64,000 nucleotides of DNA from Mesorhizobium jarvisii (GCF_003601985.1 NZ_QZXA01000002.1:1-64000), one strand, 5' to 3'; positions 16,470 to 25,165 are shown, numbered from the stretch's first letter. The notes: a model not told the origin generated them from the sequence alone. Program-made: numbers and translations.

Positions 16470-17546
16470 TTACGCCGCGCGCGGCACCCGTGAGGTGAAC
16501 GTTGCCCGGGTGACCGAGACGCTGGTGCCGTCGTTGTCGCCGATGACTTCCACCTTGGCCTCGAGCTGTTTCACCAGCGCCTCCACGATGGCTGTTCCAA
16601 GGCCGGTGGCCGGCACGTCGTTGGCGATCTTGCCGACGCCATTGTCCGAAACCGTCAGTTTCCAGTCACTGCCGGCGGTCTCGTAGGTCACCTGGATCCG
16701 AGCGCCGTCCTTTTCCTTGGGGAAGGCATATTTGATGGCGTTGAGCACCAGTTCGGTGACGATCAGTCCGAGGCTGACTGCCTTTTGCGAGTCCATCCTG
16801 CCGCCTTCGGTCGTTACGGTGACTTCGATCGGCTGGGCCTCGCCAACCATCGAAGTGGCGAGGCTGCCGCACAGCTTCGAAAGGTAGGAGCCGACATCGA
16901 TCTCGTCGACGCCGACCGAGGTGTGGAGATGGCGCTGCACCTCGGCCACGGACAGCACGCGCTGATGGGCGTCCTTGAGGTGTTGGCGTGTCTCCTCCGA
17001 CGTGACAGAGCGCGCCTTCAGCAACAGGATGCTGGCGATGATCTGCAGGCTGTTGGCAACCCGGTGCTCCATTTCGCGCAGCAGCATGTCCTTCTGCCGG
17101 AGCAGATCCTCGGTGCGGCGCAGCAGCTCTTCCTTTTCGCGCTCGATGACACGGCGGGCGGTGATGTCATTGAAGGCAAGAAGGATAGTGACGGCCGGAC
17201 TGTGGTCGTAAAGCACCTTGCGGGCGTTAAGCAGCATGGTGCGGCGGCCGATCCGCGGGAAATCATGCTCGACCTCGAAACCGTCCATGGCGGTCTTCTC
17301 GGGAATGATCGTCTCCAGAAGCACGCGAAGCGCGGGAATGTCCCACTGACCGTCGCCAAGGGCGTAGAGCAGCGTCCCTTGCGTCTGTGCGGGGTCGACC
17401 TCGAATGTCTTGTAGAAAGAGCGGCTGGCGGCCAGCACACGAAACCGCTCGTCAAGCACCAGGAATGGCTCGGTGATCGTGTTGACGATCGCCTGCGCCA
17501 GCGTTTGCGCATCCTCGATATTCGCAATGGGTTGAAACATGGGCAA
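16470..17546 (-). CDS. PAS-containing HisKA_2 sensor histidine kinase
   Basis: This 358-residue cytoplasmic kinase has an N-terminal PAS domain (residues about 15-130, including TITEPFLVLDERFRVLAASR), a coiled linker rich in Glu/Arg (EREKEELLRRTEDLLRQKDM), and a HisKA_2 H-box, LREMEHRVANSLQ with phospho-accepting His161. A HATPase domain follows with N-box ELVLNAIKYAFP, a DNGVG G1-box and GLGTAIVEAL. This arrangement is the alphaproteobacterial general-stress/light-response type (LovK/PhyR-pathway relatives). No response regulator or anti-sigma factor is adjacent. No transmembrane segment is seen, so it senses a cytosolic signal. The start at 17,546 or 17,540 is open. Confidence 0.88.
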   Translation of the reverse strand: MPMFQPIANIEDAQTLAQAIVNTITEPFLVLDERFRVLAASRSFYKTFEVDPAQTQGTLLYALGDGQWDIPALRVLLETIIPEKTAMDGFEVEHDFPRIGRRTMLLNARKVLYDHSPAVTILLAFNDITARRVIEREKEELLRRTEDLLRQKDMLLREMEHRVANSLQIIASILLLKARSVTSEETRQHLKDAHQRVLSVAEVQRHLHTSVGVDEIDVGSYLSKLCGSLATSMVGEAQPIEVTVTTEGGRMDSQKAVSLGLIVTELVLNAIKYAFPKEKDGARIQVTYETAGSDWKLTVSDNGVGKIANDVPATGLGTAIVEALVKQLEAKVEVIGDNDGTSVSVTRATFTSRVPRAA

Positions 17547-17723
17547 AAGCCAAGCGAGCGGCGTCCTGCCGCTCCAAGGATTGAAGCTACACCTTTGCAG
17601 GACCGTTGTCGCGAATTGAATCCGCCAGCGGCTGCGTCGCGGGCGTATCGCCGAAAGGAAAAGACGGGCACTGGGCCCGCCTTATCCAAATGGTCAATCG
17701 GGCCTGCGCCCAATCGCGGTGCG

Positions 17724-18011
17724 TCAGTTCGCGCCGCCGAGCTGCTTGGTCATCTTGCAGAAATTGTCATGCGACTTGCCGATGACACTGTCGCCGCAAT
17801 CCTTCGTCATCGAGGCGCGGTCTTCGTCCTTCATAGCCATCCAGGCTGTCTTGAACTCCTTCTCGGACTTCATGGTTTTCATGCCGGAGTCTGTGTAGAA
17901 GGGCGCCATCTTTGCCGGATCGTCCAGCGCGGAGGTGTGGGTGGCGGCGAGCGCCGAGCCGGTCATCATTGCAAGCGCCATCGCGCCCATGGTCAGCATC
18001 TTGAAGTTCAT
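17724..18011 (-). CDS. Small exported protein of unknown function
   Basis: This 95-residue protein has a signal peptide (MNFKMLTMGAMALAMMTGSALA) and a mature part rich in Met, Lys and Asp. Two cysteines (DCGDSVIG, NFCKMTKQ) probably form a disulfide. The pattern 'F....sE.Efk.aw.am..edra.m..dC' is shared with small periplasmic proteins of Rhizobiales, but I know no function. The ATG at 18,011 is preceded by GAGG; an upstream ATG at 18,038 lacks a ribosome-binding site and would lengthen the signal unnaturally. An AT-rich inverted repeat about 80 bp upstream may be its control site. Confidence 0.75.
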   Translation of the reverse strand: MNFKMLTMGAMALAMMTGSALAATHTSALDDPAKMAPFYTDSGMKTMKSEKEFKTAWMAMKDEDRASMTKDCGDSVIGKSHDNFCKMTKQLGGAN

Positions 18012-18092
18012 CTGGAAATTCCTCTCTATCGAGGTCATTGGAATAAACGACCTGCAGATAAACGGTGCCCAGAGAAAACGGTTCCTCTATAT

Positions 18093-18125
18093 CGGTAAAT
18101 ATTAAAACCAGATTTTATTTTACCG
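18093..18125. promoter_or_regulatory. AT-rich inverted repeat, possible operator
   Basis: CGGTAAATATTAAAA pairs imperfectly with TTTTATTTTACCG. The spot is unusually AT-rich. It lies between the end of one minus-strand gene and the start of the next, so it could be an operator or promoter of the exported protein gene, or a weak terminator. Confidence 0.4.
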
Positions 18126-18147
18126 AGTCTACAGCGGGGCGTCGCCG

Positions 18148-18405
18148 CTACTCCATGTCGGGCACGTCGCCGCTAACAAACAGCGTGGTCGGCGGGCCGT
18201 AGTCGCCAAGTGTCGGGTCGGCATCGCGGCTCCAGGCGATGACGCCGACATGTTTTGCCGCCAGAGCTCGGGCGGTGCGTATGGCGCGGTCTTCGCTCTG
18301 CTGGTCGGCGGGGCCGAAGGCTGGAAACAATTCACCGTCCTCGCCGCGGTCGAATGCGGCCACGACGATCAGCTTAGGATTCTTATGCTCTGTTGATTGG
18401 GACAT
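18148..18405 (-). CDS. Small conserved protein of unknown function (85 aa)
   Basis: This 85-residue soluble protein begins MSQSTEHKNPKLIVVAAFDR, with an acidic centre (GEDGELFPAFGPADQQSEDR), then AIRTARALAAKHVGVIAWSR and GDYGPPTTLFVSGDVPDME. The layout suggests a small alpha/beta fold. AAGGAG precedes the ATG. Similar sequences are typical of rhizobial genomes, where they carry no assigned function. It is divergent from the GntR regulator gene, with 132 bp between them, and could share that regulator's control region. Confidence 0.7.
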   Translation of the reverse strand: MSQSTEHKNPKLIVVAAFDRGEDGELFPAFGPADQQSEDRAIRTARALAAKHVGVIAWSRDADPTLGDYGPPTTLFVSGDVPDME

Positions 18406-18505
18406 GTTGCTCCTTCGACCTGGAACCTACCACACTACCGGGAACAAGGGCGGTCTGTTTGACCTGTCTCGGCATCGCATTGACAAGAGGTTTACAGCCA
18501 TGTAT

Positions 18506-18533
18506 TGAACAGGACTATACAGGTTCACTGAAC
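18506..18533. promoter_or_regulatory. Candidate GntR (UTRA) operator, three half-sites
   Basis: Half-sites TGAAC (18,506-18,510), GTTCA (18,523-18,527) and TGAAC (18,529-18,533) are arranged as inverted repeats. The last two form the perfect palindrome GTTCACTGAAC. The site ends five bases before the regulator's ATG, a classic position for autorepression. Confidence 0.5.
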
Positions 18534-18537
18534 AGGT

Positions 18538-19269
18538 ATGCATATGAAGCGGCGCGCGGTTCAACTGTCTCCCGGCACGGGCAAGCCCGAGCAGATCGCG
18601 ACCGTTCTGGAGCATGAAATCCGCTCCGGCGTGCTCGGCTTCGGCGACCGCCTGCAAAGCGAAAACGAACTCGTCCAGCGCTTCTCCGTCAGCCGCAACA
18701 CCGTCCGCAAGGGCCTCGAGGAACTGTCCAGCCGCGGGCTGATCACCACCAAGGTCGGCATCGGCTCCTTCGTCACCTTTGACGGCAAGCCGGTCGACGA
18801 CGCCATCGGTTGGTCGCGGGCGCTGGCCAATGCCGGCGCCAATGCCGAGACGAGGACGCTGCGGCTGGAGGTCATCGAAGACGCCGATCTCGCCGCCTTG
18901 CTGGAGATCGAAAGCCCGTTCTTCATCGCCGTCGACCGTGTGCGCACCAATGCCAGCGACGGCCACGCGATTTCCATCGAGCGCAGCCGCCTGCCGCTGT
19001 CGCCAGAGCTTGAGGATGTGCCGCTGCGCGGCCTGCGCGAAGGCTCGCTGCACCAGACGCTGCGCGATGCCGGCCTCATCCCCGACCATGGCGAGGAATG
19101 GGTCGGCATCGAGATGCTCAATGCTGAGGATGCGGCGATCCTCGGTTGCCCGCAAGGCACGCCCTTCCTGCGCGGCCGCCGGCTGACGCGCGCGGCCGAC
19201 GACCGGCCGATCGAATATGTCACCAGCCTGCTCAATCCGGCGCATTTCGCGCTGCATATGAGGTTCTGA
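18538..19269 (+). CDS. GntR-family regulator, HutC/UTRA type
   Basis: This 243-residue repressor has an N-terminal winged helix (residues about 18-80: EQIATVLEHEIRSGVLGFGD, LQSENELVQRFSVSRNTVRK, GLEELSSRGLITTKVGIGSF). A UTRA effector domain follows, running to the C-terminus and ending RPIEYVTSLLNPAHFALHMR. UTRA domains bind small metabolites, commonly sugars, amines or carboxylates. The gene is three bases ahead of the ADP-ribosylglycohydrolase gene and heads the operon running to 25,165. It most likely controls that operon and itself through the half-sites just upstream. A second ATG at 18,544 is possible. Confidence 0.88.
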   Translation: MHMKRRAVQLSPGTGKPEQIATVLEHEIRSGVLGFGDRLQSENELVQRFSVSRNTVRKGLEELSSRGLITTKVGIGSFVTFDGKPVDDAIGWSRALANAGANAETRTLRLEVIEDADLAALLEIESPFFIAVDRVRTNASDGHAISIERSRLPLSPELEDVPLRGLREGSLHQTLRDAGLIPDHGEEWVGIEMLNAEDAAILGCPQGTPFLRGRRLTRAADDRPIEYVTSLLNPAHFALHMRF

Positions 19270-19272
19270 GCG

Positions 19273-20301
19273 ATGGCGGATAACACCATTCTCGATCGTG
19301 CCATGGGCGCGCTTGTCGGCGGGGCGCTGGGAGACGCGCTCGGCATGCCGACGCAGCTCCTGTCGCCGGCGCGTATTGCCGAACTCTACGGCCATGTCGA
19401 CGATTTCGTCGCGCCCTTCGCCGATCATCCGGTGTCGAAGGGATTGTTGGCCGGCACCATCACCGACGATACGGAACAGGCGCTGCTGCTCGGTCGCATT
19501 CTCGTCGAGTCAGGCGACCGTTTCGATCATACACGCTGGGTCAACGCGCTGCTCGACTGGGAGCGCGAGGTCAAGGCGCGTGGCAGCTACGATCTTCTGG
19601 GTCCGTCGACCAAGCGCGCCATCGATGCCATCAACAATGGCGTGCCGCCCGAGGAAGCGGGGCGCGGCGGCGATACCAATGGGGCTGCCATGCGCATCGC
19701 GCCGGTCGGCATCATGATGCCGCTGGAGCCGCTCGACGCATTCGTCGCTAAGGTGGCCGAGACCTGCCGCGCCACGCACAACACCTCGATCGCCATTGCC
19801 TCTGCCGCAGCGGTCGCGGCCGCCGTCAGCCGCGGCGTTTCCGGCGGTGACTGGCGCGCCGCCTCCGACAGTGCCGTCGCGGCGGCGCGGCGAGGGGTGA
19901 CGCTTGGCCATTGGGTGACCGGCGGCGACATCGCCGCGCGTATCGTCTGGGCGCAGGATCTGGTGCGTGGCAAGGTGACGGGGGATGCAATCCAGCTGAT
20001 CACCGACCTGGTCGGCACTGGCGTCGCCAGCCAGGAATCTGTTCCGGCCGCCTTCGCCGTGCTGGAGGTCGCCGGCGGCGATCCCTGGCAAGCGGCTGTG
20101 ATCAGCGCCAATCTTGGCGGCGACACCGACACGATTGGCGCCATCGCGGCCGGCATGGCCGGCGCCTGCACCGGCCTTTCGCGGTTGCCGCAGCAGCATA
20201 TTGCCCGGCTTGTCGGCATCGACATGTCAGAGGTGAGCGCGCTTGCCGCCGATCTCGTGGCGGCAAGGGTGGCGAAGACCGGCAAGGATGCGGCGGCATG
20301 A
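19273..20301 (+). CDS. ADP-ribosylglycohydrolase-family protein
   Basis: This 342-residue protein is of the ADP-ribosyl-glycohydrolase (DraG/ARH/J1-crystallin) family. The three metal-binding motifs are intact: TDDTEQALLL (residues about 63-72), GGDTNGAAMRIAP, and GGDTDTIGAIAAGMAGA near the C-terminus, which supplies the dimagnesium aspartates. It is therefore probably catalytically active, cleaving an N- or O-glycosidic bond to ribose, in ADP-ribose adducts or in a simpler riboside. It overlaps the PfkB kinase gene (ATGA) and lies upstream of an ABC importer, so the substrate is likely imported or produced from an imported compound rather than an ADP-ribosylated nitrogenase reductase. Confidence 0.88.
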   Translation: MADNTILDRAMGALVGGALGDALGMPTQLLSPARIAELYGHVDDFVAPFADHPVSKGLLAGTITDDTEQALLLGRILVESGDRFDHTRWVNALLDWEREVKARGSYDLLGPSTKRAIDAINNGVPPEEAGRGGDTNGAAMRIAPVGIMMPLEPLDAFVAKVAETCRATHNTSIAIASAAAVAAAVSRGVSGGDWRAASDSAVAAARRGVTLGHWVTGGDIAARIVWAQDLVRGKVTGDAIQLITDLVGTGVASQESVPAAFAVLEVAGGDPWQAAVISANLGGDTDTIGAIAAGMAGACTGLSRLPQQHIARLVGIDMSEVSALAADLVAARVAKTGKDAAA

Positions 20302-21275
20302 GCGGGCGCCTCGTCCATATCGGCAGCGCGGTGGTCGACTATGTCTACCGCATCGACGCCTTGCCGGCGCCGGGCACGGAGAAGACGGCATCGAGCTTCG
20401 CCCGGGTCGCCGGCGGCGGCTTCAACATGATGGTCGCGGCCAGCCGCACCGGCATGACGGTGGTGTTCGGTGGGCAACTCGGCAGCGGGCCGAACGGCGA
20501 TTTCCTGCGCTCCGCCTTCGCCGCCGAAGGCATCGAGACGCTGACGCCGCCATCGCCGCATATGGACAGCGGCAATTGCGTTGCCATGATCTCGAGCGAT
20601 GCCGAGCGCACTTTCGTCTCCTGGCCTGGTGCGGAGAGCATTCTCACCCTCGACATGATGGCGCCGGTATCGGTGGCGCCCGGTGATTGGGCGTTCACCT
20701 CGGGCTATACGCTGAGTTATCCCGGCAGCCGCGACGCGCTCACCGATTGGATCGAGGCGCTGCCTGCGCAAACGCCGTTCGTCTTCGACCCGACGCCGGT
20801 CATTTCAGACATTCCGCGTCCCATCCTGTCGCGCCTGCTTTCCCGCACCACATGGCTGAGCTGCAACGCGACGGAGGCGGCCGAGATTGCGGGCCCAGGT
20901 GATGTCGAGAGCCTGGCGGCGCGGCTGCTTGCCGACCATTGCCCCCGGGCCGCCGGTGTCGTCATCCGTTCGGCCGCCAAGGGCTGCCATGTCAGGCTGG
21001 CCGACGGCACGGCGCAGACCATTGCCGGCTTCAAGGTCAAGGCGGTCGACACCAACGGCGCCGGCGACAGCCATATCGGCGCTTTCGTCAGTGCGCTGGC
21101 GCGTGGTGTGCCGCCCTTCGAGGCGGCGCGCTACGCCAATGCGGCAGCCGCCATTTCGGTCACCCGCCATGGCGGGTCATCGGCGCCGACCGACGCGGAA
21201 ATCCAGACTTTCCTGAGCCAGGCCGCCGCGACCGGCGCGCCGGGCCAGAACCAGAAGGCCCATCAGACAGCCTGA
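20298..21275 (+). CDS. PfkB-family carbohydrate/nucleoside kinase
   Basis: This 325-residue ribokinase-fold kinase has an N-terminal substrate-binding lid region (HIGSAVVDYVYRIDALPAPG, VAGGGFNMMVAASRTGM) and the C-terminal PfkB signature DTNGAGDSHIGAFVSALA with catalytic Asp in GAGD. It phosphorylates a sugar or nucleoside with ATP in the cytoplasm. Following a ribosyl-hydrolase gene with a four-base ATGA overlap, a ribose-type product is a reasonable substrate, but this is inference. The C-terminal tail (TGAPGQNQKAHQTA) is unstructured. The importer genes start 39 bp downstream. Confidence 0.88.
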   Translation: MSGRLVHIGSAVVDYVYRIDALPAPGTEKTASSFARVAGGGFNMMVAASRTGMTVVFGGQLGSGPNGDFLRSAFAAEGIETLTPPSPHMDSGNCVAMISSDAERTFVSWPGAESILTLDMMAPVSVAPGDWAFTSGYTLSYPGSRDALTDWIEALPAQTPFVFDPTPVISDIPRPILSRLLSRTTWLSCNATEAAEIAGPGDVESLAARLLADHCPRAAGVVIRSAAKGCHVRLADGTAQTIAGFKVKAVDTNGAGDSHIGAFVSALARGVPPFEAARYANAAAAISVTRHGGSSAPTDAEIQTFLSQAAATGAPGQNQKAHQTA

Positions 21276-21314
21276 CAAGCCCCGCCAAGCGGGCAAACAA
21301 AGAGAGGAACCAAC

Positions 21315-22376
21315 ATGCGCATGCCAAGACTGACTGCTCTCTTGACGGCGACCGCCGTCTTCACCACCGCACTCACGCTGGCCGCCAGTGCCGCCGAAGT
21401 GCATGTGCTCAACTGGAAAGGCTACGGCGCCGACGAACCCTGGGCGGTCGCCGCCTTCGAGAAGGCGACCGGCAACAAGGTCGTCAACGACTTCTTCAAC
21501 TCCGAACAGGAAATGCTGACCAAGATCCGGACCAATCCCGGCCTCTACGATGTGGTCATGATCAACGCCGCCTTCAACGACCAGGCGATGGCGGAAAAGC
21601 TGATCCAGCCGATCGATACCTCGAAACTGCCGAACTATGCCGACATCAGCAAGGACAAAGCCGGGTCGCCGATGCTCGACCATGACGGCAAGGTCTATGG
21701 CGTGCCATGGGTGTGGGGCCTGACGGCGCTCGCCATCAATGAAAAATCCTTCGACAATCCGCCGACGTCGATCGCCGAAATGTGGGATCCCAAGCACAAG
21801 GGCCGCGTCGTCATTCGCGACGACGCCGTCGAGGCGGTGCAGTTCGGCGCTATCGCCACCGGCCAGAACATCAACGACATCAAGGATATGGATGCGGTCA
21901 AGACGAAGCTCACCTCGCTGATGCCGCAGATCAAGACCTTCTGGAGCTCGGAGAACGACTGGAACCAGATGGTCGCCTCCAACCAGATCGACATCGGCAC
22001 CTATTGGAGCGGCTCGGCCGACCGTGCCAAGACGCATTTCAAGCTGCCGGTTTCGCTGGTCATTCCGAGGGAAGGTGCTGTCGCCTGGCTGGATGCCTTC
22101 TCCATTCCCGTCGGCTCCAAGAATGTCGAAGGCGCGCAGGCCTTCATCAACTGGATGATCGACCCGAAATTCTACGTCGAATGGGTCACCAAGGTCGGCG
22201 CGCCTGTCTCGGCAAACACCAAGGCGGTGGAGGCGCTGCCGCAGGATGCCTTCAACCGCAAGGTGATGGGCGATCCCGAGGTCGCCAAGCGCATCCAGTT
22301 CCAGGCGCCGATCACCGATGCCCAGCGCGAGGCCTATCTGGCGCTCTGGCAGCAGCTCAAGGTCGACGTGAAATAA
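21315..22376 (+). CDS. Spermidine/putrescine-type (PotD/PotF) solute-binding protein
   Basis: This 353-residue periplasmic binding protein has a signal peptide processed near LAASAAEVHVLNW. The mature start VHVLNWKGYGADEPWAVAAF is typical of the polyamine/opine-type SBP_bac_8 group, and the lobe motif YGVPWVWGLTALAIN follows. It delivers ligand to the two permeases behind it. GAGAGGAACC precedes the ATG. The family covers polyamines, opines, aminophosphonates and other cationic solutes, so the ligand is open. A hairpin in the 67-bp gap to the permease gene probably raises its expression over the membrane parts. Confidence 0.88.
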   Translation: MRMPRLTALLTATAVFTTALTLAASAAEVHVLNWKGYGADEPWAVAAFEKATGNKVVNDFFNSEQEMLTKIRTNPGLYDVVMINAAFNDQAMAEKLIQPIDTSKLPNYADISKDKAGSPMLDHDGKVYGVPWVWGLTALAINEKSFDNPPTSIAEMWDPKHKGRVVIRDDAVEAVQFGAIATGQNINDIKDMDAVKTKLTSLMPQIKTFWSSENDWNQMVASNQIDIGTYWSGSADRAKTHFKLPVSLVIPREGAVAWLDAFSIPVGSKNVEGAQAFINWMIDPKFYVEWVTKVGAPVSANTKAVEALPQDAFNRKVMGDPEVAKRIQFQAPITDAQREAYLALWQQLKVDVK

Positions 22377-22392
22377 AACCCACGTCCGGACC

Positions 22393-22413
22393 AGCCGGCG
22401 GTTCGCGCCGGCT
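22393..22413 (+). terminator. Intra-operon hairpin after binding-protein gene
   Basis: AGCCGGCG pairs with CGCCGGCT around the loop GTTCG. Without a T run it is more likely an mRNA-stabilising or attenuating hairpin between the abundant binding protein and the permease than a full terminator. Confidence 0.55.
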
Positions 22414-22443
22414 AGTGCTTTCAATCCTGGGGAGGAGGGTGGC

Positions 22444-23313
22444 ATGGCAGCACAAAGCGCGACCGCATCGCGCAGCGGGTTGAGATCGGCTCTGCCGCTG
22501 CTGGCGCCGGCCTATCTCTGGCTGACGGTGGCGATCTTCCTGCCGCTGTCGGCCATGGTTTTCTTCTCCTTCATGACCGACCTGCCGCTGTCGGGAAAGT
22601 CCTGGGCCTTCACGCTTGGCAATTATGCCGCCTTCTTCTCGCAGAGCCTCTATCTCACGCTGCTGCTCGCCTCGCTGCGCCTCGGCCTCGAAGTGACCCT
22701 GTGGTGCATCGTCATCGGCTATCCCGCCGCTTACGTGCTGGCCAAGGTGCTGAAGGGGCGCAGCCGCGAGGCCATCTTCCTGCTCGTCATCCTGCCGTTC
22801 TGGTCGAACGGGCTGGTGCGCATCTTCTCCTGGGCGATGGTTCTGCGCGAAGGCGGCATCCTCGATACGGCGCTCAACGCCGTGCTGCCGTTCAAGATCA
22901 ACATCGATCTCATGTATTCCTATCCGGCCGTCATCATCGGGCTGGTGCACTCCTACGTGCCCTACATGGTGCTGACCTGTTATCTCACCTTGCAGGCGAT
23001 CGACGACTCGCTGATCGAGGCCGGGCGCTCGCTCGGCGCCTCGCGGCTGCAGGTGCTGAAACGGGTGATCATCCCGCTGTCGATGCCGGGACTGGTGGCC
23101 GGTGCCGCGCTCATCTTTGTCCCCGTCGTGGGCTCATTCATGGAGCCGCGCATCCTCGGCGGCCGCACCGGTACTTTCTACGGCACGGTCATCGAGGACC
23201 AGTTCGTCGCCGTGTTCAACTGGCCGCTGGGAGCGGCATTGTCCTTCATCCTGCTCGCCGTCGTGCTGGTCATTCTGGCGATCGCCTCGCCGGTGCTGCG
23301 GAGGGCTGCGTGA
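22444..23313 (+). CDS. ABC permease, PotB/PotH-like
   Basis: This 289-residue inner-membrane permease has about six helices. The N-terminal LLAPAYLWLTVAIFLPLSAM opens the BPD_transp_1 fold, and the coupling (EAA) loop is seen in DDSLIEAGRSLGASRLQVLK followed by RVIIPLSMPGLVAGAALIFV. It pairs with the next gene product to form the heterodimeric channel of the importer. GAGGAGGG lies just upstream of the ATG. The TGA stop overlaps the next start by one base (TGATG). Confidence 0.9.
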   Translation: MAAQSATASRSGLRSALPLLAPAYLWLTVAIFLPLSAMVFFSFMTDLPLSGKSWAFTLGNYAAFFSQSLYLTLLLASLRLGLEVTLWCIVIGYPAAYVLAKVLKGRSREAIFLLVILPFWSNGLVRIFSWAMVLREGGILDTALNAVLPFKINIDLMYSYPAVIIGLVHSYVPYMVLTCYLTLQAIDDSLIEAGRSLGASRLQVLKRVIIPLSMPGLVAGAALIFVPVVGSFMEPRILGGRTGTFYGTVIEDQFVAVFNWPLGAALSFILLAVVLVILAIASPVLRRAA

Positions 23314-24101
23314 TGGCGACCACCCGAATCCTCGAAGGACTTGGCCGCCTCTACATCTTCCTGCTGCTCGCCTTCCTCTATCTGCCCATCATCATCATGG
23401 CGCTGATGTCGTTCAACGTCTCGCCCTTCTACCAATTGCCGTTCGAGTGGACGACGGAATGGTATGCCTCGCTGTGGCAGAACGACCAGCTGATCGCGGC
23501 CACCTGGAACAGCCTCGAGATCGCAATCATCACCACGCTGATCAGCGTGGTGATGGGCTCGGCGGCGTCACTGGCGCTCTACCGCTACGAATTTCGCGGC
23601 AAGAAGGTGCTGCAGGCGCTGCTGTTTCCGCCGATCGCCATTCCGTGGCTGATCACCGGCACGGCGATGCTGATCTTCTTCTTCGGCGTCGGCATCGGGC
23701 GCGGCCTGTTCGCCATCCTGCTCGGCCATGTCGCCTTGGCGCTGCCCTATGTCATCGTCGTCGTCTCGGCGCGGCTGCAGACTTTCGCGCCGGAACTGGA
23801 AGAGGCGGCGCGCTCGCTCGGCGCCAATCAATGGCAGGTGACAATGCGCGTGACGCTGCCCTGGATCATGCCGGGCGTCATCGCCGGCGGTCTGTTTGCC
23901 TTTGCGGTGTCGTTCGACCAGTTCGTCGTCTCCTACTTCCTGTCGACGCCCGGCCAGACGACGCTGCCGGTCGAGATCTACGCCGCGATCCGCAAGGGTT
24001 TCACGCCCGAGATCAATGCGGTCTCGACCATCATCATTGTCGTGTCGATGGCGCTGATGCTGCTGACGGCACGCTTCTTCAAATTCGGCGGAGAGAAATA
24101 A
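23313..24101 (+). CDS. ABC permease, PotC/PotI-like
   Basis: This 262-residue permease has six predicted helices. The opening GRLYIFLLLAFLYLPIIIMA and SFNVSPFYQLPFEWTTEWYA are characteristic of PotC/PotI, and the EAA loop is LEEAARSLGANQWQVTMRVT. FDQFVVSYFLSTPGQTTLPV in the last periplasmic part is also a PotC/PotI hallmark. It is coupled to the genes on both sides by one-base overlaps (TGATG before, TAATG after). It completes the channel with the preceding permease. Confidence 0.9.
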   Translation: MATTRILEGLGRLYIFLLLAFLYLPIIIMALMSFNVSPFYQLPFEWTTEWYASLWQNDQLIAATWNSLEIAIITTLISVVMGSAASLALYRYEFRGKKVLQALLFPPIAIPWLITGTAMLIFFFGVGIGRGLFAILLGHVALALPYVIVVVSARLQTFAPELEEAARSLGANQWQVTMRVTLPWIMPGVIAGGLFAFAVSFDQFVVSYFLSTPGQTTLPVEIYAAIRKGFTPEINAVSTIIIVVSMALMLLTARFFKFGGEK

Positions 24102-25165
24102 TGGCCGGCGTGCAGGTATCGAGTGTCTCGCGCAGCTTTGGCGCACACAAGGCGCTGGACGATGTCTCCATCGATTTCGCCGATGGCGGCTTCTACGCGC
24201 TGCTTGGGCCTTCAGGTAGCGGCAAGACCACGCTGCTGCGCCAGATCGCCGGCTTCGATTTTCCCGATACCGGCCGCATTTCCATCGGCGGCGAAAGCGT
24301 CGAGCGGGTGCCGGTCGAGAAGCGGCGTATCGGCATGGTGTTCCAGAACTACGCACTGTTTCCCAATATGAGCGTCGCCGACAATGTCGCCTTCGGCCTT
24401 TCGGTGCGCGGCGAGGCCAAGGCGGTGATTGCAGCGGAAGTGCAGCGCGCGCTCGACCTGGTGCAATTGGGCAAGCTCGGCGGCCGGCGTCCGCACCAGC
24501 TCTCCGGCGGCCAGCGGCAGCGCGTGGCGCTGGCGCGCGCCATCGTCACCAAGCCGCGCGTGCTGTTGCTCGACGAGCCGCTCGGCGCGCTCGACAAGGC
24601 GCTGCGCGTCGACATGCAGATCGAGTTGAAGCGCATCCAGCGCGAGATCGGCATCACGACCATCTTCGTCACCCATGACCAGGAAGAAGCGCTGACGATG
24701 AGCGACCGCATCGGCATCCTGCGCGACGGCAGGCTTGTGCAGGAAGGGCCGCCGGAGGAAATCTACGACCGGCCGAAAAGCGAATTCGCCGCCACCTTCC
24801 TCGGCGACGCCAACATCTTTCGCGGCGATACGACCGGCAACGGCATCCGCCTGCCGGACGGCACGGCGATTGCCGCAGGTGCGGGCGCGACGCTTGCCGC
24901 CGGCGCCAAGGCGAGCTGCGCCGTACGGCCCGAGCGCATTCGGATTGCCACCGATGCCGGAGCTTCGGATGGCGATGCCAACACGCTGAAGGGTCAGGTT
25001 TCCAAGCGCATCTTCGCCGGCAACAACAGCACCTATTTCGTCGAGCGTGACGGCCAGACGCTGAAGGTCATCGTGCAGAACACCGGCGCCGACCGGCTGG
25101 CGGAGGGGCAGGACGTGGTGCTGCGCTGGTCGCCGGAGAGCACGGTGTTGATTGCGGCCAATTAG
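24101..25165 (+). CDS. ABC ATPase, PotA-like
   Basis: This 354-residue ATPase has Walker A GPSGSGKTT, Q-loop MVFQNYALFPNMSV, signature LSGGQRQRVALARA, Walker B VLLLDEPLGALD and switch FVTHDQEEAL. It also has a C-terminal TOBE_2 regulatory domain (about residues 275-350, including CAVRPERIRIA). It drives the Pot-like importer. It is the last gene of the GntR-ADPRH-PfkB-ABC operon, and a large palindromic repeat directly follows. No promoter is obvious between it and the aconitase X genes beyond that repeat. Confidence 0.9.
   Translation: MAGVQVSSVSRSFGAHKALDDVSIDFADGGFYALLGPSGSGKTTLLRQIAGFDFPDTGRISIGGESVERVPVEKRRIGMVFQNYALFPNMSVADNVAFGLSVRGEAKAVIAAEVQRALDLVQLGKLGGRRPHQLSGGQRQRVALARAIVTKPRVLLLDEPLGALDKALRVDMQIELKRIQREIGITTIFVTHDQEEALTMSDRIGILRDGRLVQEGPPEEIYDRPKSEFAATFLGDANIFRGDTTGNGIRLPDGTAIAAGAGATLAAGAKASCAVRPERIRIATDAGASDGDANTLKGQVSKRIFAGNNSTYFVERDGQTLKVIVQNTGADRLAEGQDVVLRWSPESTVLIAAN

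Noticed and set aside
19273..20301. DraG controlling nitrogenase
   Set aside because: No draT or nif gene is nearby, and the gene is coupled to a kinase and importer under a UTRA regulator, which points to catabolism.
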